From: Alitta virens
Lineage: Eukaryota > Annelida > Polychaeta > Phyllodocida > Nereididae
NCBI GenBank assembly: GCA_932294295.1
Contig: OW028580.1
Coordinates: forward strand, 14,945,102-15,009,101
DNA: 64,000 nucleotides
Reading direction: 5' to 3'
Positions 47,396-56,806 of the stretch are shown here, piece by piece (positions within the stretch are counted from its first letter, which is position 1; every line of letters starts with the position of its first letter). The position numbers and the translations under genes are program-made. A model generated the notes under the pieces. The model was not told where the DNA came from and did no database searches. It saw nothing but the letters and a program-made list of their open reading frames with translations.

Positions 47396-48310
47396 TAGGC
47401 TGCTTCTCTGTGGCCAAATGGCCATAAAGATGACAAGAGGGCAAAAAAAAAATCATTAAAAAGATGGGAAAATTATGGATTAGAAAGTTTTGGTTCGGTT
47501 TATCGGTACAGTTCTGCCCTGTCTGTGCTGCTTTGTGACATGTATGAAAAAAAGTTACCAAAAAAAAAAAGACCTCAGTGTTTGTTACACTGTCATGACA
47601 AATGGCCCTGACTACCATGTTGAAACCTTTCCTAATTAAGTTAGTCATTGCACCGGTTAATGTATACTATGTAGATCAATTGGAAGGTAATTTGAGAAAA
47701 TATTCCAACTATTCCATCATTTTGACCAAGAGTGTAGTAAGTGTGTCTTAAGGTCAGTTAATTTTCTAACCCAGATAGAAATTGTTTTCAACAGAGCTAA
47801 TGCATCATGTACCCGTTATGCAACACTGGAACACTTCATCACCCCAGACAATAACGGCTTGAATTACAATAGCGCTGTATGCCCTCTGTGCAAAAGCCCA
47901 GAGACCAGTACTATGTAGAGAGTACTACTCTAAGTGGATTGGTGAAGATGCCTTCAGCTAACGAGTGGGCCTGATGGACTGGAATTAAGGCTTGTCACCT
48001 GCTTAAGTAGCAACTTCTTTCAGTTTAAGGCTCATCAGCAGATTCCAAAAGCCTTCTGGAAATACTAAAGGTAAACTCCTTTCCTTTCATGGAGACCTGG
48101 AAGCAGTAGCATTTTAAAACACAGGCCCACGCATAAGTAATGGAACCCCCCAAAAATTATAATGTAGAAAGTGATTGTTTGGAGCTGCATAGCTTTTAAC
48201 CACAGGCCTATACTATATAATTTGTTAATGACTTAATGATGCCAGATTACTGCCTTAGTGTAGACTAGTTTCATGAGCCCTGAATACAAATCATCACAGA
48301 TACCCTATGG
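47396..48310. other. Non-coding stretch, nothing recognised
   Basis: No gene or clear repeat. Confidence 0.4.
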
Positions 48311-48545
48311 AACTGCATTAGTATCTTGGCAAGAATTTGTGACTAGCGTTACCAAGTCATTATATTGTGCAACCTGGCATTGCTTTAAAATGCTGCCTGT
48401 GACTCTAAAAATAACGACAATAACTGTGATAAAGGTGATAAAGGTGATAACTGTGATAACTGTGATAACTATTATACCAATGAATGCTTTATGAGGAAAT
48501 TAAAACCTCGTCTATTCAGAACTGCCTGGTTTTATATTGTATGAA
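48311..48545 (+). pseudogene. Possible LINE C-terminal fossil
   Basis: The frame at 48273-48494 reads WHCFKMLPVTLK. A 9-bp repeat (GTGATAACT, about 48426-48468) follows. In another frame comes an MRKLKPRLFRTAW stretch. Together these recall the WNSLP...LK...FKxxLKTxLF ending of jockey/CR1-type reverse transcriptases. The remnant is short and degraded, so this is tentative. Confidence 0.35.
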
Positions 48546-49282
48546 CAATAGTCTTTTTTGTTCCAGGCACCGATGAGCAAAAATGATTATTTCTTATTAT
48601 TTATTAATAACCTCTTGGTGTAAAAATTTCCCTTTTTCTGATTTACTTCTATCATTCACTTATGCTTGGAAATGTGCAATTGTGATAATTGTGATAATTG
48701 TCACAGTGAGAATTGTGATAATTGTTGAAGTTAACAATTTGTGCAGCTAATACAAGCTGTTTCACAATTATAGTGATATTGATTTTGACGTACTGTTTTA
48801 TGATACTACCCAATGTATGTTTTATACATTTTCCTCAAAATTCTGCATTGGGAAAATGTCTCTCTTACACCAAAGTCATAGATGTTAAAGACTAATATTT
48901 CAGTGTATACCTCCTAAGAAGGTTCTCCTCTAATTGACAATTTCGCAAACAAATTGCATCCTTGATATGGTACATTCCTTGTAAACTCCCCTTATTAAGA
49001 TAAGATCTGAGTATGTGATCATTTTTCTTAGAAAAAATATAATAATAATATTTTTGATTATTTACTCTACATTTGCGGACAAAACTATTACCACCACACC
49101 ACTACTACTAATACTACTAATCTTTTTCTAATCCTACATTTTCCCAATAAGCTGTCAAGCTCCTGTAGTGTGACTTAGTAATGGTCACTGTACACATTTG
49201 GTTGTTAGATGATTGCAAAATAACAATTTTCGGAGCCGCAAATGTGCTTGTAATGTCGAGTCAGCTGCGAGTGCTGTCGATG
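48546..49282. other. Non-coding stretch, nothing recognised
   Basis: Some TGTGATAATT repeats near 48680-48725. No gene. Confidence 0.4.
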
Positions 49283-49887
49283 TATCTATCGATCTATCTA
49301 TCTAGCCATCTATATATCCATCTATATATCCATCAATCTATCCGTCTATCTATCCATCTATCTATCCATCTATCTATCCGTATATCTATACGTCTATCCA
49401 TCTATCTATTCATCTATCCATCTAGCTGTCTATCTATCTATCTTTCTATCTATCTACCTAACTACCTATCTATCTATCTATCCATCTATCTACCTATCTA
49501 CTTATCGATCGATCTATCTATCTATCTATCTATCTATCTACCTGTCTACCTATCCATCTATCTACCTATATACCTACCTATCTATCTATCTATCAATCTA
49601 GCTATCTATCTATCTATCTTTCTATTTATCTTTCTATCTATCTATCTATCTACCTATCTACCTACCTATCTACCTATCTATCTACCTATCTATCTATCCT
49701 TCTATCTATCTACCTATCTACCTACTTATCTACCAACCTATCTATCTACCTATCTATTTATCTATCTATCTATCTATCTACCTATCTACCTACCTATCTA
49801 CCTACCTATCTACCTATCTACCTATCTATCTATCTATCTACCTATCTATATATCTATCTATCTATCTATCTATCTATCTGTCTGTCA
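49283..49887. repeat. (TATC)n microsatellite, about 600 bp
   Basis: TATC units with many TACC and CATC variants. The 270-codon ORF over it is a repeat artefact. Confidence 0.97.
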
Positions 49888-50211
49888 ATCCAGCACAAAT
49901 ATCTTTACTGTTTTAAATTATTCTGAACAGCAAAATGAATTAATCCTTCTATTACGTTGCTTGGTTTTGGGGTCAAACCATTCCAAAGCTTAATGGTAAT
50001 AGTGAACCAGAAAATTGCAACTTTTCCGTCGCATACGTAAATAGCAACATCGTTTGCTCGATTAACTTCTGATTTGGTTAATATGCAAGATGCTGTGCTG
50101 GAACTTTATCTAAATTCTCTACATGATTGCTATGAATATTTCAAGGTGAGTCATTTTAGTGAAAAGAATACAGAACAGTGGAATGGGCCAACTGTCATGC
50201 ACATATGTAGC
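49888..50211. other. Spacer left of the Polinton
   Basis: No gene recognised. The host/element boundary may lie at its right edge. Confidence 0.35.
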
Positions 50212-50213
50212 AG

Positions 50214-50660
50214 TCCTGGTGTGAGCAGAATGTTGCCCTCGCACCAGAGAGTTGGTACAATGGTTAACGATCTTGCTTTTAGTCCGAGGACAAGTGTCCA
50301 ATTCTCGCTCCGGAAGAATTGTTACAAATGGCTCCTGATGCGAGTGTACTTGTGGACCCATGTCCTGCTAGCCTGGAAGAGGCTAGGTGTAACAATTGCG
50401 AGGCTCGTGGTAAAGCCTCATTGTGAGAAGGGAAGAGTATAGTGTAGTGGTCCTGGTGTGAGCAGAATGGACAAGTGTCAGATTCCTGCTCCGGAAGAAT
50501 TGTTACAAATGGCGCCCGATGCGAGTGTACCAGTGGACCCATGTATTGCTAGCCTGGAAGAGGCTAGGTGTAACAATTGCGAGGCTCGCGGTTAAGCCTC
50601 ATTGTGAGAAGGTAAGAGTATAGTGTAGTGGTCCTGGTGTGAGCAGAATGTTGCCCTCAC
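50214..50660. repeat. Tandem repeat at the Polinton left end
   Basis: TCCTGGTGTGAGCAGAATG recurs at 50214, 50451 and 50632. The intervening unit shares GGAAGAATTGTTACAAATGG, GCTAGCCTGGAAGAGGCTAG and GTGTAACAATTGCGAGGCTC. Unit lengths are 237 and 181 bp; the first carries an extra stretch of about 56 bp. Terminal repeats of Polintons often contain such arrays. Confidence 0.8.
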
Positions 50661-50754
50661 AACCAGAGTGACTCTTTGTATTAGTAGTTACCGGTACAGT
50701 ATAAACCCCCTTCGCCGCGAATTATCACCAGGTTATCGTAAACCTCCGGAATAT

Positions 50755-50935
50755 CGCCAGGCGGCGCTGTAAGTATTAAGATTTGGCACCAGGTGGAGCT
50801 GTAAGTATTAAGATTTGGCACCAGGTGGCGCTGAGGATTGATTATCTGGACACCAGGCGGAGCTATCGAAGTTTTGAGTATTGAGACACCAGGTGGAGCT
50901 ATAGAAGTTTAAGATTGGTCACGTGGTGGAGCTGT
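50755..50935 (+). promoter_or_regulatory. Left cluster of six CTCF-like motifs
   Basis: Plus-oriented sites at 50755 (CGCCAGGCGGCGCTGT), 50787 (CACCAGGTGGAGCTGT), 50819 (CACCAGGTGGCGCTG), 50851 (CACCAGGCGGAGCTAT), 50887 (CACCAGGTGGAGCTAT) and 50920 (CACGTGGTGGAGCTGT). They are spaced about 32-36 bp apart. The consensus CACCAGGTGGMGCTRT is close to the known CTCF core CCACNAGGKGGCGC. Spacers are only partly conserved. Confidence 0.6.
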
Positions 50936-51027
50936 GTAGTAAATATTTGGGGACTAGGTAATCTGAGTAGTATTTAATTGCGAGGTGAAAGGGTAGCTCT
51001 TGATATAACTCTATAACAGTGATTGAC

Positions 51028-51477
51028 ATGTCTTATACAATAACATGGTGCGCGTATTCATATCCTGATTGTGAGGATTCTAAATGTTTAACATTGTTAT
51101 ACAGATCGGAGAATGTCTTTGATACATTAAATGAATGTATAAGCGATTATTATCGCTCTGGTACACCAGCACTGTGTATGAAACGTTGTTCTGACTGGGT
51201 TGTTAAATTTTATGCTTTAGGTGACTGCAAAACTTCGCAAAAAGATACATATAATCTCACATGGGTTGCGTATAATATTGTACAGTGTTTAATGTGTGCT
51301 GAAGAACATTATATAGAGATAACGAGGAGCGATGAGTCTTACACAGACCTTATCACTTGTTTAAAGAACTATAATGATAACATAGATATTGATAAGTATA
51401 ATACTGCTTATAGAACCATAGTTAATGTTGAAGTTTGTAGAAGCGATCCTTACTATGAAACCCCCAGCCAACTGTAG
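51028..51477 (+). CDS. Cysteine-rich protein of unknown function (Polinton left gene)
   Basis: 149 residues from ATG at 51028; a longer frame would need GTG. It contains about ten cysteines spread evenly, with aromatic residues nearby (TWCAYSYPDC, LCMKRCSDW, VQCLMCAEEHY). There is no signal peptide or membrane segment, so disulphides are unlikely to be secretory; metal binding or a reduced cytosolic fold is possible. I recognise no family. It does not show the His-Asp/Glu-Cys arrangement of an adenovirus-type protease. It sits between the CTCF-like cluster and the integrase on the same strand. AATAAA at 51680 could end its transcript. Confidence 0.6.
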   Translation: MSYTITWCAYSYPDCEDSKCLTLLYRSENVFDTLNECISDYYRSGTPALCMKRCSDWVVKFYALGDCKTSQKDTYNLTWVAYNIVQCLMCAEEHYIEITRSDESYTDLITCLKNYNDNIDIDKYNTAYRTIVNVEVCRSDPYYETPSQL

Positions 51478-51689
51478 CTCACTCAAAACGATGCTTTAAA
51501 GGTTAGTATATACATCAATACAACAATTAATTTGTAGACACATGTATATATAATTGTGGACACATGTATATATACCAAGGTAACAATTGACATATATTTT
51601 TGTTTCAGAGAGGATGCTAACGTGTATATAAGATGATATATGGGGAAAATGTATTATATATTGTATTAAATTACATGTTAATAAAACTA

Positions 51690-51760
51690 GTATTTAACAC
51701 ATGACGTCAGATGTTACTTTGTGTTAGTGTTTAACACATGACGTCAGATGTTACTTTGTT
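51690..51760 (+). promoter_or_regulatory. Duplicated CRE (TGACGTCA) upstream of the integrase
   Basis: A 37-bp direct repeat, TTTAACACATGACGTCAGAT then GTTACTTTG, gives two perfect palindromic CREB/ATF sites at 51702-51709 and 51739-51746. They lie 150-200 bp before the integrase ATG and are a plausible promoter element for the plus-strand block. Confidence 0.5.
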
Positions 51761-51896
51761 TTGTATGTATATATTTTGTTTTGAACAATAAACAGTCATT
51801 TGAGAAAAATCATATGACGTGTGGTTAATACTACTTAATACATGTGTTAGGATATATATTACACATAATATATCAGTACACTATTTTTTTAGAAAC

Positions 51897-53027
51897 ATGG
51901 CTAAGTCGAAGGAAATCGATTTGTTTTTAAGAGGTGTTTACTACACATTAGGACAACCTAGCAGCTACTCGGGTTTGCGTAAGTTATGGAGCGAGATAAA
52001 AAAGATACAGCTCAAACCACCAGGTATAACATTAAACTTAGTAAGTAAATGGTTGAAAGAGCAGACGACACATCTTATTCACAGTACACCTCAACGTTTA
52101 TTCAAAACTGAGCATATAATAGTAGAACATATAGATGAGCAATGGGATAGCGATATTATTCAGTTAGACGATTTAGCAAGATATAATAAGGGTTACAAAT
52201 ATATCTTAATATGTATAGATATTTTTTCGCGCTATACATGGGCAAGAGCTCTTAAATCAAAGAGGTCTGCAGATGTCGCTACAGTTTTTACAGATATTGT
52301 TAATACTTCCAATAGACTATGCAAATCGTTACGCACGGACCAAGGTGGTGAATATACAGGAGCACCATTTCAAAAAATGCTAAAAGATAAAGGTATTAAT
52401 CATATAATTGCTTATGGACGTCACAAGGCATCATATAGCGAACGATTCAATCGTACATTAGAAAATAAACTTTTCAAGTATTTCTACGAACAACAAACAG
52501 TAATGTACATAGACGTTTTAGACGATGTTATGAGAAGTTATAATAATACTGTTCACAGTTCTATCAATATGGCGCCAGCTGATGTCAATACAGAAAATTC
52601 GCACGATGTATATGAACGAGTATATATACCTATTCTCAACAGATGGGCTAAAACACCAGTAAGGTTCACTCTAAATATAGGCAATATTGTGAGACTGAGT
52701 TTAGCTGTTAGACCTTTTTCACGAGGGTATCACGAGAAATGGACAGAAGAACTATTTACAGTTTACAATAGGATACCATCACACCCGCCTAGGTATAAAG
52801 TACAAGATCTCAACGGTGATAAAATCAAAGGATCATTTTATACTGAAGAACTAATGGTAACACCTGTACAGCAACTCGAAGATATAACGTATAAGATCGA
52901 TAGAGTTATAAGTACCAAAAAAGTTAAAGGAAGGAAACTCAGTTTGGTTAAATGGTACGGTTACTCTAACAAGTTTAATACGTATATACCTTCTACATCA
53001 GTAAGGAAGTATATAGGTAAAAAATAA
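51897..53027 (+). CDS. Polinton integrase (retroviral-type DDE, chromodomain)
   Basis: 376 residues from ATG at 51897; the frame upstream only has a GTG. The rve core spans about 75-240. Catalytic residues are visible as Asp86 in SDIIQLDDLARYN, Asp148 in LRTDQGGEY and Glu182 in SYSERFNRTLEN, with 33 residues between the last two. A C-terminal chromodomain-like segment lies at about 330-368 (YKIDRVIST, LVKWYGYSNKFNTYIP); in Polintons it may guide integration to chromatin. The enzyme inserts the element's DNA into host chromosomes, making 6-bp duplications. An AG at 51891-51892 behind a T-run, five bases before the ATG, resembles a splice acceptor. The stop overlaps the next ATG (TAATG), so the gene heads a tight block with the capsid genes. 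No lesion seen. Confidence 0.95.
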   Translation: MAKSKEIDLFLRGVYYTLGQPSSYSGLRKLWSEIKKIQLKPPGITLNLVSKWLKEQTTHLIHSTPQRLFKTEHIIVEHIDEQWDSDIIQLDDLARYNKGYKYILICIDIFSRYTWARALKSKRSADVATVFTDIVNTSNRLCKSLRTDQGGEYTGAPFQKMLKDKGINHIIAYGRHKASYSERFNRTLENKLFKYFYEQQTVMYIDVLDDVMRSYNNTVHSSINMAPADVNTENSHDVYERVYIPILNRWAKTPVRFTLNIGNIVRLSLAVRPFSRGYHEKWTEELFTVYNRIPSHPPRYKVQDLNGDKIKGSFYTEELMVTPVQQLEDITYKIDRVISTKKVKGRKLSLVKWYGYSNKFNTYIPSTSVRKYIGKK

Positions 53028-53452
53028 TGTTTGTGTATATTTCATCAGATGTTGACAGCGGTAATTATTTTCATGGTAACTCCCCAACATCATTTAGAGT
53101 TAAATTACCCGGTAGGATAACTTTCTTACCTCAAGGTAAATGGGAGGTAGCTCTACTTGATATTGATCTACCTAGACCTCTTGATAAATATCATTCTATA
53201 TATATTTCTATCAACTCATCCATATGTAAACCTAGTCCCTTTAATTCCAGTCTTTCGCCTATATTAAACAGAGTATATTTTAACCAGATTAGTAAGGGGG
53301 CACCAGTATACTTTGATAACCCTCGCTATATACAACTAGGTGTGGATAGTTTAGACATTATAGATATATATTTAACAGATAGTTCTGGAGTTTGTCCGTC
53401 ATTCAAACAAGGTAAAGTTAACGGAACACTCCATTTCAGATTAGTAGAATAG
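53027..53452 (+). CDS. Putative penton/minor capsid protein
   Basis: 141 residues starting inside the integrase stop codon. The N-terminus has the pattern seen at the start of Polinton minor capsid proteins: FVYISSDVDSGNYF, then NSPTSFRVKLPGRI, then KWEVALLDIDLPRPL (residues about 2-55). The remainder alternates short hydrophobic strands, compatible with a single jelly-roll. In this class of elements such a protein forms the pentameric vertex of an icosahedral shell; that role is by analogy, from remembered family patterns and the gene's position beside the major capsid gene. Length is short for the family, so it may be the minimal domain. No signal peptide. Confidence 0.65.
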   Translation: MFVYISSDVDSGNYFHGNSPTSFRVKLPGRITFLPQGKWEVALLDIDLPRPLDKYHSIYISINSSICKPSPFNSSLSPILNRVYFNQISKGAPVYFDNPRYIQLGVDSLDIIDIYLTDSSGVCPSFKQGKVNGTLHFRLVE

Positions 53453-53488
53453 ATTAGTTAAAGGATAATTATATATAGCATAACAAGT

Positions 53489-53953
53489 ATGGCCGATAAG
53501 TCGCAATATTACTCTCTTAGTAGAGGTGTAGATTACGATATTTTACTAAAACACTTCAAGAACCAGGCGGATGGTGTTATGACCCAGCATATTATTACAT
53601 CGCGTCAGGGTAGCAACAATAGTTGTACTAAAGTACGCATGGGACGTATAATAATGGTCAATAAACCAAAAAAAGGCGCTAAAACTGTACATGACAAAAC
53701 GTTGGATAAAGTAGAAGTTATTGATCCTACAGAGGTACAACGTCTTAGAGCATTAAATGACATAGAGGTCGAAGTTGCAGATATAAATGTAGAACGTAAA
53801 ATACAACCTGCTCACTCAATACTGAGCGGCGCTAGCAGTAAGACCTCAGGTAAAAGGCAATTCTCGCAAAAGAGCATCATAGAAAAAAGAAAGAAGCTGA
53901 AGAAAACTGTAGACAAGGTTATACAGAGAACTAAGGACGTTTTTGATGTTTGA
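53489..53953 (+). CDS. Small basic Polinton protein, unknown function
   Basis: 154 residues, ATG at 53489. A folded-looking N-terminal part (SLSRGVDYDILLKHFKNQAD) is followed by a hydrophilic middle and a strongly basic, probably helical tail (about 125-150, KRKKLKKTVDKVIQRTKD). It sits between the penton-like and major capsid genes, where adenovirus-like and Polinton genomes often encode core or capsid-cementing proteins. I do not recognise the family. A TATATATAG acceptor-like site (AG at 53477-53478) lies just upstream. The next start codon is only 12 bases after the stop. Confidence 0.7.
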   Translation: MADKSQYYSLSRGVDYDILLKHFKNQADGVMTQHIITSRQGSNNSCTKVRMGRIIMVNKPKKGAKTVHDKTLDKVEVIDPTEVQRLRALNDIEVEVADINVERKIQPAHSILSGASSKTSGKRQFSQKSIIEKRKKLKKTVDKVIQRTKDVFDV

Positions 53954-53964
53954 GTAATTACAGG

Positions 53965-55392
53965 ATGACCCAAGAAGTGTTAGATGATGCATATATAGGT
54001 TATTCGGAAGAATTAGCAATATTCCAGAAACCTATACAAAATGTAGGCATTAAGAATAATCATATAACAACTTTTTATCCTGTAAATGATTTTTCAACTC
54101 AAGGCGTTATACAGTTTCAAATTAATAATAATAGTAGTAATTATTTAGATCTTCGCAGAACACGGCTTAATATTACGTGCAAAATTGTAAGACAAAATGG
54201 AGTTAGTATAGAGCCTGTCACAGTAGCAAAAGATAGCAATAGTAGAGAGAAGAGAGCAAAAGATGAAGAAAGCACAGATGCTGCAGCTAGTACCTCAACC
54301 TCTGCTGACACGTCTACTAAACAGGCTACTGTTGGCGTAGTTAACAATTTTATGCATTCAATGTTTAGCCGTGTTGATGTAGCACTACAGAATAAAGTGC
54401 TGACACATTCTGATGAATCGTATCCATATCTAGCTTATTTCAAAGCTTTACTACATACCAACACAGAGATGAAAAATACTACTCTCCAAATGGGGATGTT
54501 TTACAAGGATACACCTGGAGAGTTAGGAGATCCTAATTGGCAATTAGGAGATAACAAAGGGTTAACAAAAAGATCTAGTTTCTTTGCTAACTCCAATGAG
54601 GTAGATATGTCAGGTAACTTGTACTGTGATATTTTAGAGATATACAAGTTCATACCAAATGGTGTTAATCTAGGTATCACATTATATCCTAGCACACCTG
54701 AGTTCTGCTTAATGGCTCCTGAGTTGACAGCCGGTGGTTATAAAGTACAGATTACTAGAGCTTCCTTAAGTGTTTCAATGATCGAAGTAATACCCGAAAT
54801 ATTGGTATCTCATGCTGAAATAATGCATAACAAACAAGCTATTTTCCCATATATTAAAACAGAGGTTAAAAAATTCACACTGGGTAAAGGACAGTTTTCA
54901 TGTACTGTTAATGATCCTTTTGCAGGACGAGTACCATGCGAGATGGTTTGCGGTTTAGTTACAGATGTTAGTAATCATGGCACTCTGTTTACAAATCCGT
55001 TTATGTTTGAACACACTTCTCTCAATTTCATCCAAGTAACTGTAGATGGTCATGACCTAGGTCAAGGCCCCATCATACCTTCATATAACAAAACACCCGA
55101 AACAAGCTCATACATAGATGCATACAAAACACTTTGCGGAATTGAGTATGGTGACCATTTTAATCCTCTTTCACGCGAAGAATATATGCAAGGTTATACA
55201 TTCTATAGATTTGTTGCTGATTCTCAATATATTTCTAGCAATGACGATATCCTGCCATTAAAGCGCACAGGTAATTTACGCATCAGTCTAAGATTTGCTG
55301 CGGCTTTACCAGAACCCACAACACTTATTGTTTTTGCAAAGTTTCCAGCCACAGTTACTATTGATAAATACCGCGGTGTGACGGATGTATAG
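53965..55392 (+). CDS. Putative major capsid protein (double jelly-roll type)
   Basis: 475 residues from ATG at 53965; extending to 53950 would use TTG. The sequence is beta-rich, with features typical of Polinton major capsid-like proteins. Early: NDFSTQGVIQFQINNNSSNY and LDLRRTRLNIT (about 25-55). A low-complexity Ser/Thr/Ala loop, probably surface-exposed, spans about 85-115. Then VGVVNNFMHSMFSRVDVALQ (about 119-138) and SYPYLAYFKALLHT. The C-terminal part has YKTLCGIEYGDHFNPLSREEY-like and FYRFVADSQY-like segments and ends FAKFPATVTIDKY. From memory it belongs with the nematode F54H12.2-type proteins found with Polinton integrases. It would form the hexagonal capsomers. TAATTACAG just before the ATG resembles a splice acceptor. 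Intact. Confidence 0.75.
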   Translation: MTQEVLDDAYIGYSEELAIFQKPIQNVGIKNNHITTFYPVNDFSTQGVIQFQINNNSSNYLDLRRTRLNITCKIVRQNGVSIEPVTVAKDSNSREKRAKDEESTDAAASTSTSADTSTKQATVGVVNNFMHSMFSRVDVALQNKVLTHSDESYPYLAYFKALLHTNTEMKNTTLQMGMFYKDTPGELGDPNWQLGDNKGLTKRSSFFANSNEVDMSGNLYCDILEIYKFIPNGVNLGITLYPSTPEFCLMAPELTAGGYKVQITRASLSVSMIEVIPEILVSHAEIMHNKQAIFPYIKTEVKKFTLGKGQFSCTVNDPFAGRVPCEMVCGLVTDVSNHGTLFTNPFMFEHTSLNFIQVTVDGHDLGQGPIIPSYNKTPETSSYIDAYKTLCGIEYGDHFNPLSREEYMQGYTFYRFVADSQYISSNDDILPLKRTGNLRISLRFAAALPEPTTLIVFAKFPATVTIDKYRGVTDV

Positions 55393-55426
55393 TTAGTACA
55401 CAAACATCAGTCATAACTGTTACATC

Positions 55427-56104
55427 ATGACAGAGCAAGCATGTTTGATACCTTTTCAACTACCGAAGAATATATCAGTACAGGGCGCTACACAGGCTGG
55501 AAAAACGGAGTTTGTTAAACGTTTGTTAATAAATTATAAGGCAATGTTTACACCTCAAGTTGAAAAGATAATATACGTATACTCTGTATGGCAGGATAAT
55601 TTCGGTGACCTAGAAAATATCTTAGGCGATATTATAGAATTTAGGAAAGACATTCCATCAAAAAAATATTTGACAGAGCTCTGGGAAACATACAGAGCTC
55701 ACAGTTTACTTGTTCTTGATGACCAAATGAGTAATTTAAATGATAACCTTCAGGGTTCACATGTTGCTGAAATAGTATGCGTTCTTAGCCACCATTGTCA
55801 TGTTTCATGTATTATAACTTTACAGGACATGTTTTATGAAAGTAAAGCTGCTAGATTAATTAGTAGAAATTCTCACTGTATATGCCTTTTTCGTAATCAT
55901 AGAAATGGCCGCCAGGTATCATCTTTAGCAAGCCAGGTTCTACCTGGTGAAACGAAGTATTTCATGGACAGTTATGAACGTGCTACTAAAAGGAGTTATG
56001 GTTATTTAATAATTGATTTATCACCCAATGTTGACAAACGATATAAATTACGTTCTAATATATTTCCAGGTGAGGAAACGATTGTGTTTCTCCCTCAATC
56101 ATGA
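55427..56104 (+). CDS. Packaging ATPase (A32/FtsK-HerA-like)
   Basis: 225 residues. Walker A is GATQAGKT at 20-27 (FQLPKNISVQGATQAGKTEF). Walker B is LLVLDD at 94-99. A conserved polar strand (SCIITLQDMF, about 127-136) follows, in the position of the sensor motif. A C-terminal region includes FRNHRNGRQVSSLASQV. This is the genome-packaging motor ATPase shared by Polintons, virophages and large DNA viruses; it pumps DNA into the capsid. It lies directly after the major capsid gene, and its stop overlaps the next ATG (ATGA). The catalytic motifs and frame are intact, which argues for recent function. Confidence 0.92.
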   Translation: MTEQACLIPFQLPKNISVQGATQAGKTEFVKRLLINYKAMFTPQVEKIIYVYSVWQDNFGDLENILGDIIEFRKDIPSKKYLTELWETYRAHSLLVLDDQMSNLNDNLQGSHVAEIVCVLSHHCHVSCIITLQDMFYESKAARLISRNSHCICLFRNHRNGRQVSSLASQVLPGETKYFMDSYERATKRSYGYLIIDLSPNVDKRYKLRSNIFPGEETIVFLPQS

Positions 56105-56427
56105 AACAGATCAAAGAGAACATTACTTTTTTAAAAGCCGTGGCTTTACTTAGCAAGGATCAAGTTAAAGCTATCTTATCACATATCAGTAAGAGTCAGA
56201 TTCTGGCAGTGGTTGAAATAGCTAGAAATATTCTCACAGGCATTGTGACATTAAAACGAGGCTATAAGAAGTCTCTTAAATTGTACAAACGCGTCATTAG
56301 AGATTTGGCTGACAAACATGCAACACTTAACACTCGACGTCATTTAATCACCAGTAAAGCAGATGTTATAACGTTACTGATAAAAAGTGTTCTGCCTAAG
56401 CTTGTTGCAGTTGTAGGCCATGGCTGA
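56101..56427 (+). CDS. Conserved small Polinton protein (helical, basic)
   Basis: 108 residues, ATG overlapping the ATPase stop. Helical and basic: an N-terminal segment of LLSKDQVKAILSHISKSQ type, then IARNILTGIVTLKRGYKKSLKLYKR-like sequence (in part about 43-67), then NTRRHLIT and a hydrophobic C-terminus ending in LPKLVAVVGHG. This layout (amphipathic helices, Arg/Lys centre, tail resembling GGFLPLLA-type ends) matches, from memory, a small protein common in Polinton-like and adintovirus-like elements. It may be a core or membrane-active capsid component; function not established. It overlaps the next gene by 8 bases. Confidence 0.75.
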   Translation: MKQIKENITFLKAVALLSKDQVKAILSHISKSQILAVVEIARNILTGIVTLKRGYKKSLKLYKRVIRDLADKHATLNTRRHLITSKADVITLLIKSVLPKLVAVVGHG

Positions 56428-56806
56428 GGAAAATATTGTTATACCTAGAGATAAATATAATAGAATGCTAGAACAACTTAAAAGTGTTAAGGATAACAAA
56501 CTAATACAGTCTACAGATAATAAAGAGGGTGACGAATCCTTAATATCACACTACGATAAGATAAATACTGCACAGAGAGCAAGAGGTGATATAACTCATA
56601 AAGAGACTGATTACCCCCCAGGTCTTAAACATGATGATATAAATACTTTTATAAAGAAGTTAACAAAGAAAAAAAGAAAACATAATCACACAATTACTCG
56701 TGATAAATGTAACAACAAGACAGCTGACAAACGTAACAACAAGACATCTAAACAACACGATCGAAAATCTAAACTTAAAGCAAATTGGATTAGAGTTTTC
56801 AAGTGA
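56420..56806 (+). CDS. Hydrophilic Polinton protein, unknown function
   Basis: 128 residues, ATG at 56420. It starts AEENIVIPRDKYNRMLEQLK, with a possible short coiled coil at 8-20. An acidic-polar middle includes DYPPGLKHDDIN. The tail is very basic, Lys/Asn-rich (TKKKRKHNHT and following) and ends NWIRVFK. Likely disordered; the tail could bind DNA or act as a nuclear localisation signal. It is the last gene of the overlapping plus-strand block. An acceptor-like TTGTTGCAG lies at 56402-56410, just before the ATG. No family recognised. Confidence 0.65.
   Translation: MAEENIVIPRDKYNRMLEQLKSVKDNKLIQSTDNKEGDESLISHYDKINTAQRARGDITHKETDYPPGLKHDDINTFIKKLTKKKRKHNHTITRDKCNNKTADKRNNKTSKQHDRKSKLKANWIRVFK

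Noticed and set aside
49181..49993. 270-codon ORF rich in Tyr-Leu-Ser-Ile, and the similar one at 35171-35614
   Set aside because: Both are translations of (TATC)n microsatellites, which stay open in frame without coding.
50498..50525. GTTACAAATGGCGCCCGATG looks like an LTR end plus tRNA-Lys primer-binding site
   Set aside because: It lies inside a tandem repeat, its sister copy reads GGCTCCTGATG, and no gag-pol frame or matching LTR is present.
51819..51896. Integrase start at the upstream GTG
   Set aside because: Animal genes start at ATG in nearly all cases; ATG at 51897 begins the conserved part, and the upstream stretch follows an acceptor-like AG.
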